64,000 bases of DNA from Medicago truncatula (taxonomy: Eukaryota; Streptophyta; Magnoliopsida; Fabales; Fabaceae), in the NCBI RefSeq assembly GCF_003473485.1, contig NC_053045.1:58508494-58572493 (forward strand), read 5' to 3'. The position numbers were made by a program, and so were the translations under genes. Positions 22,401 through 35,009 of this stretch are shown in pieces. Position 1 is the first letter of the stretch, and each line of letters opens with the position of its first letter. A model generated the notes under the pieces. It was not told the DNA's origin, ran no database searches, and worked only from the letters and a program-made list of their open reading frames with translations.

Positions 22401-25400
22401 ATAGAATATTGCATCATCTTCAGGGTGCAGGTCATCATGATTCCAAACAATATTATCATTGTTGGTCCAGTGTGAAACCTCGTATGGGAGGGGGTAAAAC
22501 TCACACTCATCTACAGGAGAAGTTGTGCAACCTTCATCTTCAGCAGCATCAGTATAACCACACTGCCAGTCATTGCCTCTGTTGGTGGCATGGTTATGTG
22601 TCTCATGTTCCCTAAAACTATCATTTTCTCTGTGCATATAATTTCTCGCTGAATCAGTATAAGATTGTCTCTGATACTTAAAATATGAATTCTGATTATG
22701 CGCATATTTGGGGAACTCATCTTCCGTTCTCCCAGACCACGGGGTATCCACATCCAAGGAGACCCTGTCAGGATGTCTACCCCTTCCTGTATATCGTTCT
22801 TGTGCTCTATCAATTTGTAGAAACTGCTCTTCATGTCTATTATTCAAAGATTCCATTTCTCGCTCAGCAAAAGAAGAGGGAGTTCGATAAATTTTGTTTA
22901 AAAATTCAAACTCATCATCAAACCATTGATCAGAATCACAGTTTCTGTCCTTAAAATGACGCCTGTGATGCATTATTTGCCTTTGAGCTTCCCTATCTTT
23001 AGCAGGAAAGGAGGAGTGCCTTGAATGAAACTGCCTTGACTCCCTATATGAGAGGAGACTCAGGTCATCATCAAGATACAGTTTTCTACTAGCAGGATCC
23101 CAATCGTCATCTTCATTATATTTTATTAGAGTTCTTCGCTCAAAAAAATACTCCCTCTTATCCCCACTTTTTCTGATATATTGATTTCTATCCTCCCTGA
23201 ATCTGTCTTCATTTTCCCTATCTGAATATTCACTGTATACTGCCTGATCCAGGTCATCAACATTTCTGTCAGTACCATAATAGCAAGATTGTTTTGTTTC
23301 CCAATCATATGGAAGATCTTTCCTTTCACGACTTCCAAAATATTGCAGTCGTTCATCCGATCTGTTTTTAACAAATTGATGACACCGGGGGGACAGATTC
23401 CTTCCACTGGATCTAGGGATGTGAGAGACATTATTATCATTTTCCGTGTGTTTTTGCAGCTTAGAACCGGGCATATGTCTACCACTTTGATGCCTCTGAT
23501 CCTGTTGTACTGAACCTTTATTTCTTGAATAATAAGATGTATTTACTGGTTTTCTGTTGACACTGATGTTTTTTGAGGTTTTCTCATAAAGTGGCAAAGA
23601 CTCCTTTAAGCCGATGTCAGAACTCACCAAATGACTTCTTAAGGGGCTATGATTTCTCTCATTATAAACATGTAAACTGTCTTCAGTTCCCTCAGAATCA
23701 TTGTCAGAATAGGAAGTCAGACTAAGTTCTTGATCACCAAGTGATAATTCTGGTTCACTCCAGCCTGGATCTTCACTGCATGTGTCAATACAAACTCTAC
23801 CCTCTGTTTTTATTTCTTCCTCCAGAACTTTACCATCTTCGGAATATCGGTCCTCTTCATCTGGATTCTGAATTTTAACCACATCAGGAATCAGGTCATT
23901 TCTGCGATTGTGAAAAATCAAAGTCCACATCAGTTACGTTATATGTTTAACTCCCTAACAAACAAACAATTTCCACGGTAAATACTATTCAGGAATTCAT
24001 ATTTAAAAAGGAGAAAATCCTAGAAGTCATTAACGAATTACAATGAAGAATCGGTTTGTAACAAGAAATGCTTGCGACTATATAAAATATGTGATTGTCC
24101 ATAGAATGGAAGGTACTAATCAGTATCAGTAAATTAAAATGATGTCTGATTTCATGTATCAAGTTTGACTAGTAAAAAATCATTTCATATCCATAAAATC
24201 TGATATTTTCAATGCAGAATAAAAAATGATGTCTGAGTTCAAATCTCCAAAAGACACAACTATGCTCCATCTTGACACAGCTGTGTGTAAAGCTCACAAA
24301 CGCGACACAGCTGTGTTAGTGTCACGAGTGCAAGAACTCTGAAATGGCCATGAAACTACTGTGTCCCATTTAGATACAGTTGTGGCTCTTCTATTTCATT
24401 TATTAATTTTTTTTTTTTAATCCTAATGGAGTAAAACAGGTTAAGGAAACCTAACGATGGAGCTTTTGACATAGTGGAAGATTAACTTCACACCGCTTGA
24501 GTGATCTGGAGCTGAGGAAGGAAGTTCAGGGTGAGGAACATTTTTGTAAAGGGGCTATTTTCTCTTAATCATTATGTATCTCTTTAGGTTTTTTTTTTTT
24601 TTTCTCTTAACGGGGTTCTTATCTTTGACCTAATGAGGTTAGTTTTCATTGTTATTTTGGTGCCGTTGGTCATACTTCTAACATGGGAGAAACACACAAA
24701 AGCTCTAATTAAGTGAAAGCAGGTCTACATCCTACAACTGGAGTTGTCATAATACATCACGTCCACCCTATGTAAGGAATCACTGAAATCATCAGACAAA
24801 TAACAGACCTTTCCTGACCAGACGACAGTTCTGATTGTTTAGCATCTTCCAACTGTTTGTTAGATAGAACATCATGTTCACTGGAAGAATTGCTTTTGCT
24901 TCTGTTAACTCCTGAAATTAATTCCCTCTCTTCGGATGAATCAAGTACGTTGCATTTAACAGAACCAGAATTGTTGTCAGAGGACCCATGCACATTGATC
25001 TGCCCAAAGACACCCATGATTACTATCACAATATGACAACTACAGCACAAGAGTCATGGTAAACTTAGTGTGAGTGCAAACCTGTATAATAACATCAGAA
25101 TCTATACTGCGTGGACGCCTCACATCTACGGATGGTTGGCGATCAACCACACTGTCCCCAACCTGTATTGCTCTTCCCATTGGCTGAAGAATAATCAATC
25201 ACAAAGTCCCAATGTCAAATTTGCATTCAACAGTTAAGAAGAAAGTGTCAAGTGAATTATAAAACTATCAAAAGTGAAATGATTAAAATGTGGCAATTAC
25301 TATCAGCATACCACTTCACATTTTGAGGAATGAGAAAGTAAGCTCCCTGATACAGGTTGATCAAATTGCTCCTGTGTGGATGCCTGAAAATACCAAATCC

Positions 25401-26421
25401 AGTAAGCAAGGTCAAACAACTTAACTGGTTTTACACATTGCTACAAAATGAAGTGATGAACTCACCAAAGACGAACAGTATTGCTTCCAAGTGTTCTCAT
25501 TTAAACCGAAGTTGAAGTAATCTGTTATGTCAGCACCGGGAATCCTCCACGGCTTCTCCTCAAATTTATCAATGTTTACATCGTATATTTTCCTGTATGG
25601 AAGGGGAAGAAGTCAGCACAGAAGATAACATAATTGAATCCTAGAATGAACAACAGCATGAGAATGCAAACACTGACCAATGCCAAGGAAGAAAAGATCC
25701 AGCAAAGTAACTGGAGGTTGATTTATGATTCTGAAAACTATCCCCTCTTCCTTGAGTGAAAGATGAACAATCTTTAGTCAACAATGTTGACTTATTAGCC
25801 ATCATATTGTTCACAAACATCGACCCTTGAGTCTTCATAAACTACAGAATAAATTATAATCATAACAAACAAATTAATCATTAAACACATGCATCACTGC
25901 TGCCACAATGTCACTTGTAATATCAATTATTGAGACAGAAATGCTATTTGAAAATTACACATGAGAGGATCCATTCCAGTAATTAAAAGCATAAAGTTGA
26001 AAGAAAAAAAAAAAAAAAGCAGAATACGAACCTTAGAACGAAAAAATTGTGAACCGTAACCGCCTCTGACGCAGATTTTACTACTCTGACCACAATGTGC
26101 ATCAGAACTCACAAATTGTTGTTCCTGATCAATGCACTCTTCCTGGTTATTTTCCAAACCTTCACGATGAACAACATCCTCGACACAAGGAATGGGACAA
26201 TCATCGTCGTTCAAAACAATATTCAAACCATCTTCGCTCTCGGTATCGTCGTTGTTGTTTGAATCGCCACCGCCACCGCCGCTGCCGCCATCATCATCAT
26301 TATCATGGTGTTGCTGATGTTGTTGTGGAGAAGGAGAAGGAGGTGGAGGAGTGGCTAGAACTTGTAGGTCGGCGTAAAGTTCTCCAAAATCATCATCGTT
26401 GATGAAATCATCTTGTTCCAT
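19480..26421 (-). CDS. FIP1-like polyadenylation factor subunit
   Basis: Eight exons in transcript order: 26421-26032, 25841-25678, 25592-25466, 25383-25312, 25183-25082, 24999-24809, 23901-22182 and 20046-19480. All junctions are GT-AG and in frame, giving 1110 aa. The N-terminus is acidic ([20 protein letters not shown]) with Pro, Gln and Gly runs. The diagnostic Fip1 motif, [20 protein letters not shown] followed by WKQYC, lies in exon 3 at about residues 194-222. Exon 7 is a long Arg/Asp/His/Tyr-rich region; the C-terminus contains [15 protein letters not shown] and ends [10 protein letters not shown], as in plant FIP1[III]/[V]. FIP1 bridges poly(A) polymerase and CPSF in nuclear mRNA 3'-end formation. 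Plants have a long two-member family; I favour FIP1[III] but cannot settle this. An in-frame ATG 45 nt upstream (26466) exists, but the acidic start at 26421 fits the family better. Confidence 0.9.
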
Positions 26422-28498
26422 TTTTTGGAACAGTGAAGAAAACTGGAAAGTGTAAACGTGGGTCACTGTTTCGGTGACATTGACATGATTATACGAGCAA
26501 GCAAGACAGGTTATGTGTTGTGTTGTGGCCTATAGGCGGCTGTCTCCTTATCATTCTTTGCTAACCCAAAACCCTCACAATCCTCTTAAACCCTCATCAT
26601 AATAACCAAGGTTTTGTTTTGTTTTTTTTTTTTTTTTACTGCTTGGACAATGTTTTCTAAGTCTGTGTTCGCTAAAAATATCGATGGTTGACAAGTTAGT
26701 TGATAATTGTTGACTTATAACTAATAAATTAAGTGGAGTATTCGATAAGATTAACGATTCAACTGACCAATAAATGTATAATATATTATTTTTCAGGGGA
26801 AATGTAAAATGATATAAAAGAACATTATTAATTTATGATAAAATTTATATCAATTAATACTTAAGTATTTAGAAGTTAGTAATTAAATTCATTTTTATTC
26901 TCTACAATTTAATTTTATATTTATTTTATTTGAGTATTTTTTTTACGGATTCATTTGCGTATTTATATTTTATAAAACAATTTTTTTTTTAAATGGTAAA
27001 TGTTAATAATTAAATTATTATTTTTTCTCTTTATTGTGGTTGAACCGTGATCTTTAGCTCATTATCCTTTGTTCAAACTAATTGAACTATCCAACCTCTT
27101 ACATTATAAAACAATTAAACTTCCCTAAAAAAAAACAATTAAACTTAGCAAATAACCGTTACTCGAAAATATTATTATATCTATTAATGACAATTGAACA
27201 ATAACGAATAGTTGCATTCTCATAAAACAATAACTGATAGTTACACAATTTTATTTGGCCTCCCGTGCGAGCCCTTCATAGGTCGCGTACGGGGACAGAC
27301 CAATTTTTTTTTATTTTTTTTGTCTGCAAAATGCAAAATGAATATGGGTAGTGCAAAATGAACGTGAAAATTGGTACTTAAACACCTATTTGAAGTTTTT
27401 TAAGTTAGATATTCCTGACAAACAAATACAAAGATTAACAGTCAGCCGATATCTAAACAAACTAACGAGTTCGACCACTACCATCACTGCTCACTTTATA
27501 TAAATTAAAGGGGAGTACAATTGAATATAAAAGAAAATTAAATTTTAGAAAGGTTTAAAGTTTTAAAAATTGTAAATAAAAAATACTATATTAAAATAAT
27601 TCATTCATGGTAAAGGGAGTACAATTGAATTTAATTTTAAATATTTAATGAAAATTATAAAGAAAAATCATTTTAATGTTTTATCAATTGTAACCAAAAA
27701 CACAAAATCCATTGTAATCTATATTATATATAATGAAAACAAACCTTTCAGCTCAAAATTTTTCTTTATAAAAATACCCTCAATTTTCAATACAAATAAC
27801 ACATGTAATAAATAGATAAGAATAAATTTAAATATTAAAAAAGTGTAACAAACATGATATGAATATATCTATATATTTATGTCTACTTTTTTCCTTTATC
27901 ATTTAAAAAATGTAACAGACTAGATGAGTATATTTATATTTACCTTTTCATTATCCCAATTATACCCTTAAACAACCTTTTATATAATAAAGATTGATGT
28001 TGGTTTCTTTAAAAAAACAAATCTAGATTATTTTTTTTTTTGTTGTCATTGAAATAAATAATCATTATTAGTTTGGTTTGTTATAACTTAAAACAACAAA
28101 CATTTATATTAAAGATATATAAATGTTTAAATAATCTGATTTCTAAATTCAATTGTATTTTTTAAAATCAATATATGTTTAAATAATAAAATGTTAGCAG
28201 GTTACAATTCAAAAGATCACAACCATTCACTAGATTAAAGGTATACCTAATGGATCAAATTCATTATTTTGCAAAAAAAAATAAAATTAAGGTCATGCAC
28301 GTATATGTGGCATGTAGCTAGGGTTGATTTTTTATGTACTATCCCAATTTAAACCGACGAATAACTTTATTTTAAAATACAAGTGAAATGTATGTCGACA
28401 AAAGTTAGATGCTAATGTGTCATTTGGCTAGGGTATATATGTCAATATATTGAGCAAACAACTATTTTGATTCTTGAATATATAATGTGTCGTCACTA
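26422..28498. other. very AT-rich intergenic region
   Basis: The first part holds the promoter of the minus-strand FIP1-like gene. The rest is low-complexity and AT-rich. A tRNA-like, minus-strand SINE remnant is suggested near 27005-27105 (GGTTCAACC on the minus strand). No genes were seen. Confidence 0.35.
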
Positions 28499-29990
28499 CA
28501 GTGACGTAGAATAGTTTGGGTGTAGGTAGGACACAACACAACCCACCCAAAAAAATTATAAAAATACCCATACCTTAATTTGTTCCACAAGTAGCCCGCA
28601 CAACCCCTTCACCTTCATCTATTATGCAAAGACTTACACAGTCAACTTTCCCAGTCTCTTCTCACTCTCATTCTTGTGTTAAGGTTTATTGATAAATCTG
28701 TTTTTTTTTTTTGTACAATTGATAATGCTGGTTTAATCCAAGAGCGATTTTTTATATGAGATATGTTACAAACACTACATCTTTAACTCTTAAGGAAGCA
28801 GTGTGTGATATGCTTTCTCGACGTAACCTTGATGTGTCTAACCTTCGCGGTCAAGGGTGTGATGATACAAGCAATACGAGAGGAGAATGGAATGGTTAAT
28901 AAGCATTGTTTATTAAGGATTGTCCTTATGTATACTACATCCATTGTTTTGCTCATAGATTACAACTTGACTTGGTTACAGCATCAAGAGAAGTTAAACC
29001 AATTCATAAATTCTATGGGAGGCTGATTTTTATTGTCAATGTCGTATGTGCTTCTCGTAAGTGCCATAATGAGTTACAAGCTTCCCAACTAAAAGAAATT
29101 GAATATTTATTGGAAATTGATGAGATTGTACCCGGTAAAGGTGCACATCAAATTGGTGTTATGAAACAAGCTACAAATATTCGATGGGAATCACATTTCA
29201 ATTCTATTTCTAACTTGTTAAATATGTATAAAGAAACTGCTGTGTTTAAAAAAAAAATGCAAAGGAGGTAACAAATTATTCTACAAATGGGAATGCTAAT
29301 AGTGCTTAGAATTACTCGAATCGATTTGATTTTATATTGATCTTGCATTTGATAAAAGAAATTATGGGGATAACATATTTGTTTTGTCAAGCCTTGCAAC
29401 TACAATCATAGGATGTAGTAAATGCTATGTTTTGGATTCGTAACACAAAAACTCTAATTCAATGATTGAGGGAAGATAGTTGGGATAAATTGTTTGCTAA
29501 TATGAGGTCTTTTTGTATACAACATAATATTGAGATTCTTGATCTCGATGATTTTCATTCAACTACAAGATTTGAACGCTCTCGACTTAAAAAGAATCAA
29601 GTAACAATAGAAAACTATTTTAGAGTTGAAATATTTTTTTATTATCGTTGATAAACAATTACAAGAGTTGAATGATAGATTTAGTGAGCAAACAATGAAT
29701 TTTTTAACTCTATTTTCTGCTCTGACTCCTAAAGATAGTTATAAAGTTTTTAACATTTATAACTTGCACTTTTGTTGAAAAATACTATCCCATGAACTTC
29801 AATGATCAAGGGAATATTAAATTGCGTAATGAACTCCGACAATTAAACTGCGTTATCAACTCCGACAATTAATTGTTGATGCCTGTAAATAATCAAGTTT
29901 GAAGAATTTTTTAAGAACCATGCTCGTGTTTGGTTGCAATCAAGAGGAATAAAATTTACTTCTTAATTAATAGACTACTTAGCTTATCAT
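28499..29990 (+). mobile_element. decayed hAT transposon
   Basis: The left end starts CAGTGACGTAGAATAGTTTG, which resembles plant hAT termini. It is followed at 28757 by transposase coding remnants. No right terminus or target duplication was found, so the 3' boundary is approximate. Confidence 0.55.
28757..29960 (+). pseudogene. hAT transposase pseudogene (DUF4371/ZMYM1-like)
   Basis: Successive frames give conserved blocks of this transposase family: TLKEAVCDMLSRRNLDVSN then NLRGQGCDDTSNTRGEWNG (28790-28896), CPYVYYIHCFAHRLQLDLV (28921-28977), CHNELQASQLKEIEYLLEID and QATNIRWESHF (29060-29200), and WDKLFANMRSFCIQHNIEIL (29475-29540). A final block is NDRFSEQTMNFLTLFSALTP with KYYPMNF (29670-29800). 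The frame is broken near 28897, 29270, 29640 and elsewhere. The BED zinc finger and the C-terminal hAT dimerisation domain were not found. The protein cannot be active. Confidence 0.8.
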
Positions 29991-30749
29991 GATTCTTCCG
30001 GTCATATTTCTTCGTATCTATTAAAAATATCACAAAAGCATATCTGTAGTATAATTAAATATGGTTATCATAGTCAACCAAACTTACTATTCTTGAATGA
30101 TGCCATTATACATACTCAACCAAACTTCATAGTTATCATAGTGTTCAACTTGAATAAATAGATGAAAATGATGAAATCTTGAATGATCATACTACTTAGA
30201 AAGATGTTGAATAATGCCTATTTGTAGTATAATTAAATGATATATTTTTATGTACGTCCAAATAGTGTGTCTAAATGATTGTGACCACCTATTTTCGTAT
30301 GGAAAGCTATATATTGTAGAGAAGTGTTAGACAATTTTATTTATTTTTGGTCTGATGTTGACAAACTTTTAGTTGTCCAATACCATATATTTATACTGTA
30401 TAAATGCTGTTTCATTTTTTAATTAGTTATTTCTCTCTCGTAGTCACATTAATAATTATAAATTGTATATTTTTATTCTTGTTGTAAAAAAGTTGTTGTA
30501 TTTTAGATGTTCAAATTTCATAATTCTATATCGTAAGTATAGACAAAAACATACGTATGGCTGTAGAGGTTTGGACCCTTCCCAATTTTGGTAAAAATTA
30601 TCCTAACAATGCAGATCCTCTTAGAAGATTAATTTCAAGATGATCATGAGACTATATAGAGACTAATCATATATATACCTATGCAGATCCTAGGCTATTC
30701 TATTCAACGTAGGAACCTAAATGACTATAAAAAGCCAACTAACCATAAT
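29991..30749. other. AT-rich intergenic DNA
   Basis: Probably includes the eroded 3' part of the hAT element. Two similar short segments (TTGAATGA...CATACTCAACCAAACTT) repeat near 30080-30200. No gene was seen. Confidence 0.35.
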
Positions 30750-30765
30750 AGAATTGGTTGAATTA

Positions 30766-31568
30766 TCATTTACTTAGCCAACATGGTTAGTTGGTTAGTA
30801 GTCATTTGTCCACTTACTTGTGGACAAATATCATTTATATTGTAGAGAAGTGGCACCCTGATCTTACGGGGGTATTCAGTCAGGTTATGAGATTCTCACT
30901 ACTCAGGATCACCATGTGCTGGATGCTGCTCAGAATCTAATTTGGCATTCTCAGGTGTCTATTTTAGCTTGGCGTTTGCTTCGGGACAGGTTGCCAACTA
31001 AAATAAATCTTCACAGTCGGGCATTATTACTGTTGCAGACATCTTCTGCGTGTCAGGGTGCGGACATGATGAATTTGCTAATCATTTGTTTCTGCATTGT
31101 GATTTTTTCGGTGCTATTTGGCATCAGGTGCGGTTATGGCTTGGCTTTTCAAGAGTTGATCATCAAAATATTGGCGCTCATTTTCTTCACTTCACGAATT
31201 ACTTAGGTGGTATGAAGACTAGGCGTTCTTTTCTCCAACTCATTTGCCTCCTTTGTGTTTGGCTTATCGGGAACGGTTGTAATAATAGATTTTTTAACAA
31301 TATCATCACTCCTATTGAGGAGCCGGTGGAAAAGGTTAAGTTCCACTCTTATTGGTGGTTGCGTGCTAATAATGCCGCATTTGTGTATGGTTGTCAGCAG
31401 TGGCGGTCGAACCCGTTGCTTTGTTTGGGTATCGACTAATGCCTACTTTTGCTTTAGTTCCGTACATTGACAAATACTTTGTTTCTTGAGCGTTTTCTTT
31501 GGCACGCCTTGTGGTAAAGAGGCGTTGTGTTTCGTGTGAATATATATCATTTTAGTTTTTTCAAAAAA
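30766..31568 (+). mobile_element. 5'-truncated LINE with 16-bp target duplication
   Basis: Flanked by a perfect 16-bp repeat, AGAATTGGTTGAATTA, at 30750-30765 and 31569-31584, and ends in an A-rich tail. It encodes the zf-RVT tail of L1 ORF2: SILAWRLLRDRLPTKINL (from about 30957), then after a frame change CGHDEFANHLFLHCDFFGAIW (Cys/His motif, from about 31057), then the family C-terminus SYWWLRANNAAFVYG. The region 30766-30860 is less clearly LINE. It is non-autonomous, with no reverse transcriptase. Confidence 0.85.
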
Positions 31569-31584
31569 AGAATTGGTTGAATTA

Positions 31585-33105
31585 GTTACAACAAGAAGTT
31601 GATTAACAGATAACTGATATCTTATCATACTTAGCTAGTCTCTCTTATTTTGACTCATCTTGTTGGTTTATTTATATTGTACATTTTATATATGTAACAA
31701 AACTTATAAGATTGAAGCTAAAATCCCAACGGTTTGTGAACCACAGCACGTGCTTCTGAAATACATCAGAAAGCAAGATCTAGAAACTCAATTTTGATAT
31801 TGGTAAAATGGAGCTTTGTCTTTTTGGTAACCTAGCAGTGACTACCTGACTGCTACTGTTTGTTTCAAGTATGAACAAATTGATTCTATAGACAGCTTTC
31901 ATTGTTGCCAGTTTAATTGCCAGGAATTTTTCTTCTTTATGGGACCCTCTCTTGTATCTATCATCATATATAGCAGCAGAATAGCTTAGATTAGCAACAA
32001 TAGTTGTTGCTTGAACTCTCTACTCACGTGTGTACCTTAATTTATGTTTACATAAGACACAATTGAAACAGTTACTCATTGCTAATGTACAGAAGTATGA
32101 CATGTCACATGTGGTATATGGTGAACTCATATTGAAAATTGCTTAAAACTCGAAGTAGAAATCCAGGGTCTTCTACTACCTTATGTTAAGACAGTGATCT
32201 GGTCGGTGTTGATTCAACAAAAATAAGATAAAATTGATATAAGCTGAGTTTTGAGACACTAATTTCCCTTGTTTTCGGTAGAGCCAACTCCGATTAGGTG
32301 ATTTGGTCATCGTTTCAGTTGTAAGGACAGGTTATACTATGAGTTTCTACTTTAAGAAAGCGACGCCAATCGTCGTTGGAGAGTTTCAAATAAAAGGATG
32401 AAATTTAGAATTTAGAAGAAAAGTTAAATGATATATGCACGCAATGCAACCGCCACTTACTTGAGGATGTAAATATCCTTCTTGTCGAAGTTGAAATAAT
32501 GTTACAAGAATAAGAGACTAATACTATACCACAGGAACTTAAGTATTTTCTTATTATTACACATGAGGCTGTTAATGTTATTACTCCAGTATCACTTTCT
32601 TCTTATAGCTCAGAAGTTGCATGGTGTTTTGTGTTGTCTCTAGATGCTATTTTCATCTGATTATTTGTAGAGAAGGTAATAATCAGAGAAAGAAAAGGGG
32701 TAAAAGGGAATATTGAAATTTGAGTAAAGCATGAGCTAAGGCTATAGAGGCAGAAATGTGTTTGACCCACAAAAGGGTTTCTTTCTATTTTTTATTTTTT
32801 TTTGAAGGGGGTTTCTTTCTATTTAGTTTCTTGGGTAAACCAACCAACCAAAATAATTCATCAAATTCCCTTTCAAGATTAAATGTACTAGTCGAGCGCA
32901 AGTGGTTGGTGCACACCGTACATAAATATTGTAAACTTGATATTCATTTGTTTAAATTTATAGAGTATATCGATAAAATATGAATTCAAAGTCGTTAAAA
33001 CCAAAAAGGATGAAGCGACAAAATTTATTTTATCATACAAATTAGAACACTCGATGATTCATAAAAAGTGCACATAGTTGCTTATCAATAAAAAAAAAGT
33101 GTGTA
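31585..33105. other. intergenic DNA without recognised features
   Basis: No open frame with domain-like composition was found. A 17-bp word (GGGTTTCTTTCTATTTW) is duplicated at about 32774 and 32810. Confidence 0.35.
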
Positions 33106-33114
33106 TAACTTAAA

Positions 33115-33587
33115 TGGTTAAATATGGTTTTTGTCTTTATAAATATTTCAACTTTTTGTTTTAATCTCCCTAAAAAATTTCTTCAATTTTTGGTCATTCA
33201 AAATTTTTAATTCACCACTTTTGATACATGTTTTTAAGTCAACTCATGTGTATCATTTGAAATTTTGATTTATTTTTTCTGCAGTCATGTTTGGATCATA
33301 GAATTCTCTCTTGCAAAAGTTTAAATATTTTTAACAAAGGATGAATTAAATATGAATTTTTATGTTTTTGACACTTAAAATTCATATTTAAAAAAGATTC
33401 TTATAATATTACAAACGTTTATACAAAACTCAATCAAATGTTTTAATGATATATATGAGTTGACTTAAAAACAGTGACCAAAAGTGATGATGCAAAACTT
33501 TTGGGAGACCAAAAATCGAAGGAAATTTTTTAAAGGACTCAAACAAAAAGTTGAATATTTATAGAGGCCCAAAAACATGTATAACCC
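33115..33587. mobile_element. Mutator-like MITE, 473 bp
   Basis: The left arm (GGTTAAATATGGTTTTTGTC...) and right arm (its inverse, ending ATGTATAACCC) are long imperfect inverted repeats containing CAACTTTTTGTTT and its complement. Flanking 9-mers TAACTTAAA (33106-33114) and TAACTTAAG (33588-33596) match at 8 of 9, fitting the 9-bp Mutator-like duplication. Confidence 0.8.
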
Positions 33588-33696
33588 TAACTTAAGTTAC
33601 ACACATTTTTTTTAAAAAAAAATTCCACTCACTTTTGTATGTCTGTCTTTATGAATATAAAGTTTTAAATTTTAATATGTAGCCATATAAAATATA

Positions 33697-34094
33697 GGCT
33701 TAAATATGTATTTGATCCTTGCAATTAGGGGTCGTTTAAAAATTGGTCCCTGTAATCGTTAATCCTTGCAAACTAGCCTTGCAATCATTAATCATTTAAA
33801 ATTTCGTCCTTTGACCAATTTAATCACTGCCACGTCACTAATTTGATGACGTGACAATCACTGCCACACATGAAATTCCAATTTTGCCCTTAAGGAGAGG
33901 ACAAAATATTGAAGAAAGAATTGGAATCCCAAGGGTAAAATTGGAATTTCATGTGGCGTGACAGTGATTAAGTGGGGAGAGGGACGAAATTTTAAATGAT
34001 TAAACAATGCAAGGGTAGATTGCCAGGATTAGCGATTAGAGGGACCAATTTTTAAACGACCCCTAATTGCAAGGATCAAATACATATTTAAGCC
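33697..34094. mobile_element. Mutator-like MITE, 398 bp
   Basis: Terminal inverted repeats of more than 50 bp start GGCTTAAATATGTATTTGAT at both ends. A perfect 9-bp duplication, TAAAATATA, flanks the element (33688-33696 and 34095-34103). The near-perfect arms suggest recent insertion. It lies about 200 bp upstream of the TPD1-like start codon. Confidence 0.9.
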
Positions 34095-34298
34095 TAAAAT
34101 ATATTGACCATGCACGTTTGATGGTAAAGATGAAAGTGTTGATAAGCAACTAGTGACCTCATCCTCCTCATCCAGTCTGTCTCTCGGATACTTTCTTAAA
34201 TATCCAAAACAACTTCACCATCAATCTATCATTCTCTTTACAACAAATCTACACAAACAAATAAAATAGAAATATAGTTGTAGAATTCCACAACTAAT

Positions 34299-35009
34299 AT
34301 GACTATCATTAACTACACCCCTCTGTTCTTCCTCTGCTTCATAACCCCCCTTGCACTTAGCAATGTTGAAATACATTCAGGTACAAAAAGATAATAACAT
34401 TTCACTCTTTTTTGAAGTATTTTCATATAATTCTTGCTTGAAACTTATGTTTATCATTGTGTTAGCAGGCCCTTCAACACAGATTTTGCATTCTTTCAAT
34501 GAAGACAGAAACGGCTCTATAACACTGTCAGTGAAAGCAGAACATGCACACTCTACTTCCACTAAATTTTCATGGCATGGTATTTAATATTTATGCACTT
34601 GTCAATTTATAATAATGTAATCCTTTTATATTCTAAACCTGAGATGATTTTTTTAATTTTATTTTTTGGTTTTCTAATATGTGTATGTGTGTGGTTTTCA
34701 TTAGGTTCTTGCACAAACAAAGACATAAGCATTTCACAAAGTAGAGAGACTCTAACTGGAATCCCTAAGTATGTAGTGCAAATTGTCAATACTTGTGTTT
34801 CTTCTGAGTGTGCTCCATATAATATTCACCTTCACTGTGGCTGGTTTGCTTCTGCAAGAATAATCAACCCTAAATTGTTCAAGAGACTATCTTTTGATGA
34901 TTGTTTGGTGAATGGAGGAAAACCTTTAACCTCTAGTCAAATCATTAGATTCACTTATACCAATTCTTTTGTTTATCCTCTTGCACTCAAGTCTGCCAAA
35001 TTTTGCTGA
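34299..35009 (+). CDS. TPD1-like secreted cysteine-rich protein
   Basis: Three exons: 34299-34380, 34469-34579 and 34705-35009, giving 165 aa. The first exon encodes a hydrophobic signal peptide (MTIINYTPLFFLCFITPLAL). The last exon carries the TPD1 domain: SCTNKDISISQSRETLTGIP, then VQIVNTCVSSECAPYNIHLH, CGWFASARIINPKLFKRL, DDCLVNGGKPL and a C-terminal FC, with six cysteines spaced as in TPD1. Arabidopsis TPD1 is a secreted ligand of the EMS1/EXS receptor kinase in anther cell fate; paralogous TPD1-like proteins exist widely in plants. The fold and secretion are well supported, the anther role is only inferred. Two MITEs lie just upstream and may affect its promoter. Confidence 0.9.

Noticed and set aside
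22370..23513. Several plus-strand frames over the large FIP1 exon
   Set aside because: They are antisense shadows of the well-supported minus-strand exon 7.
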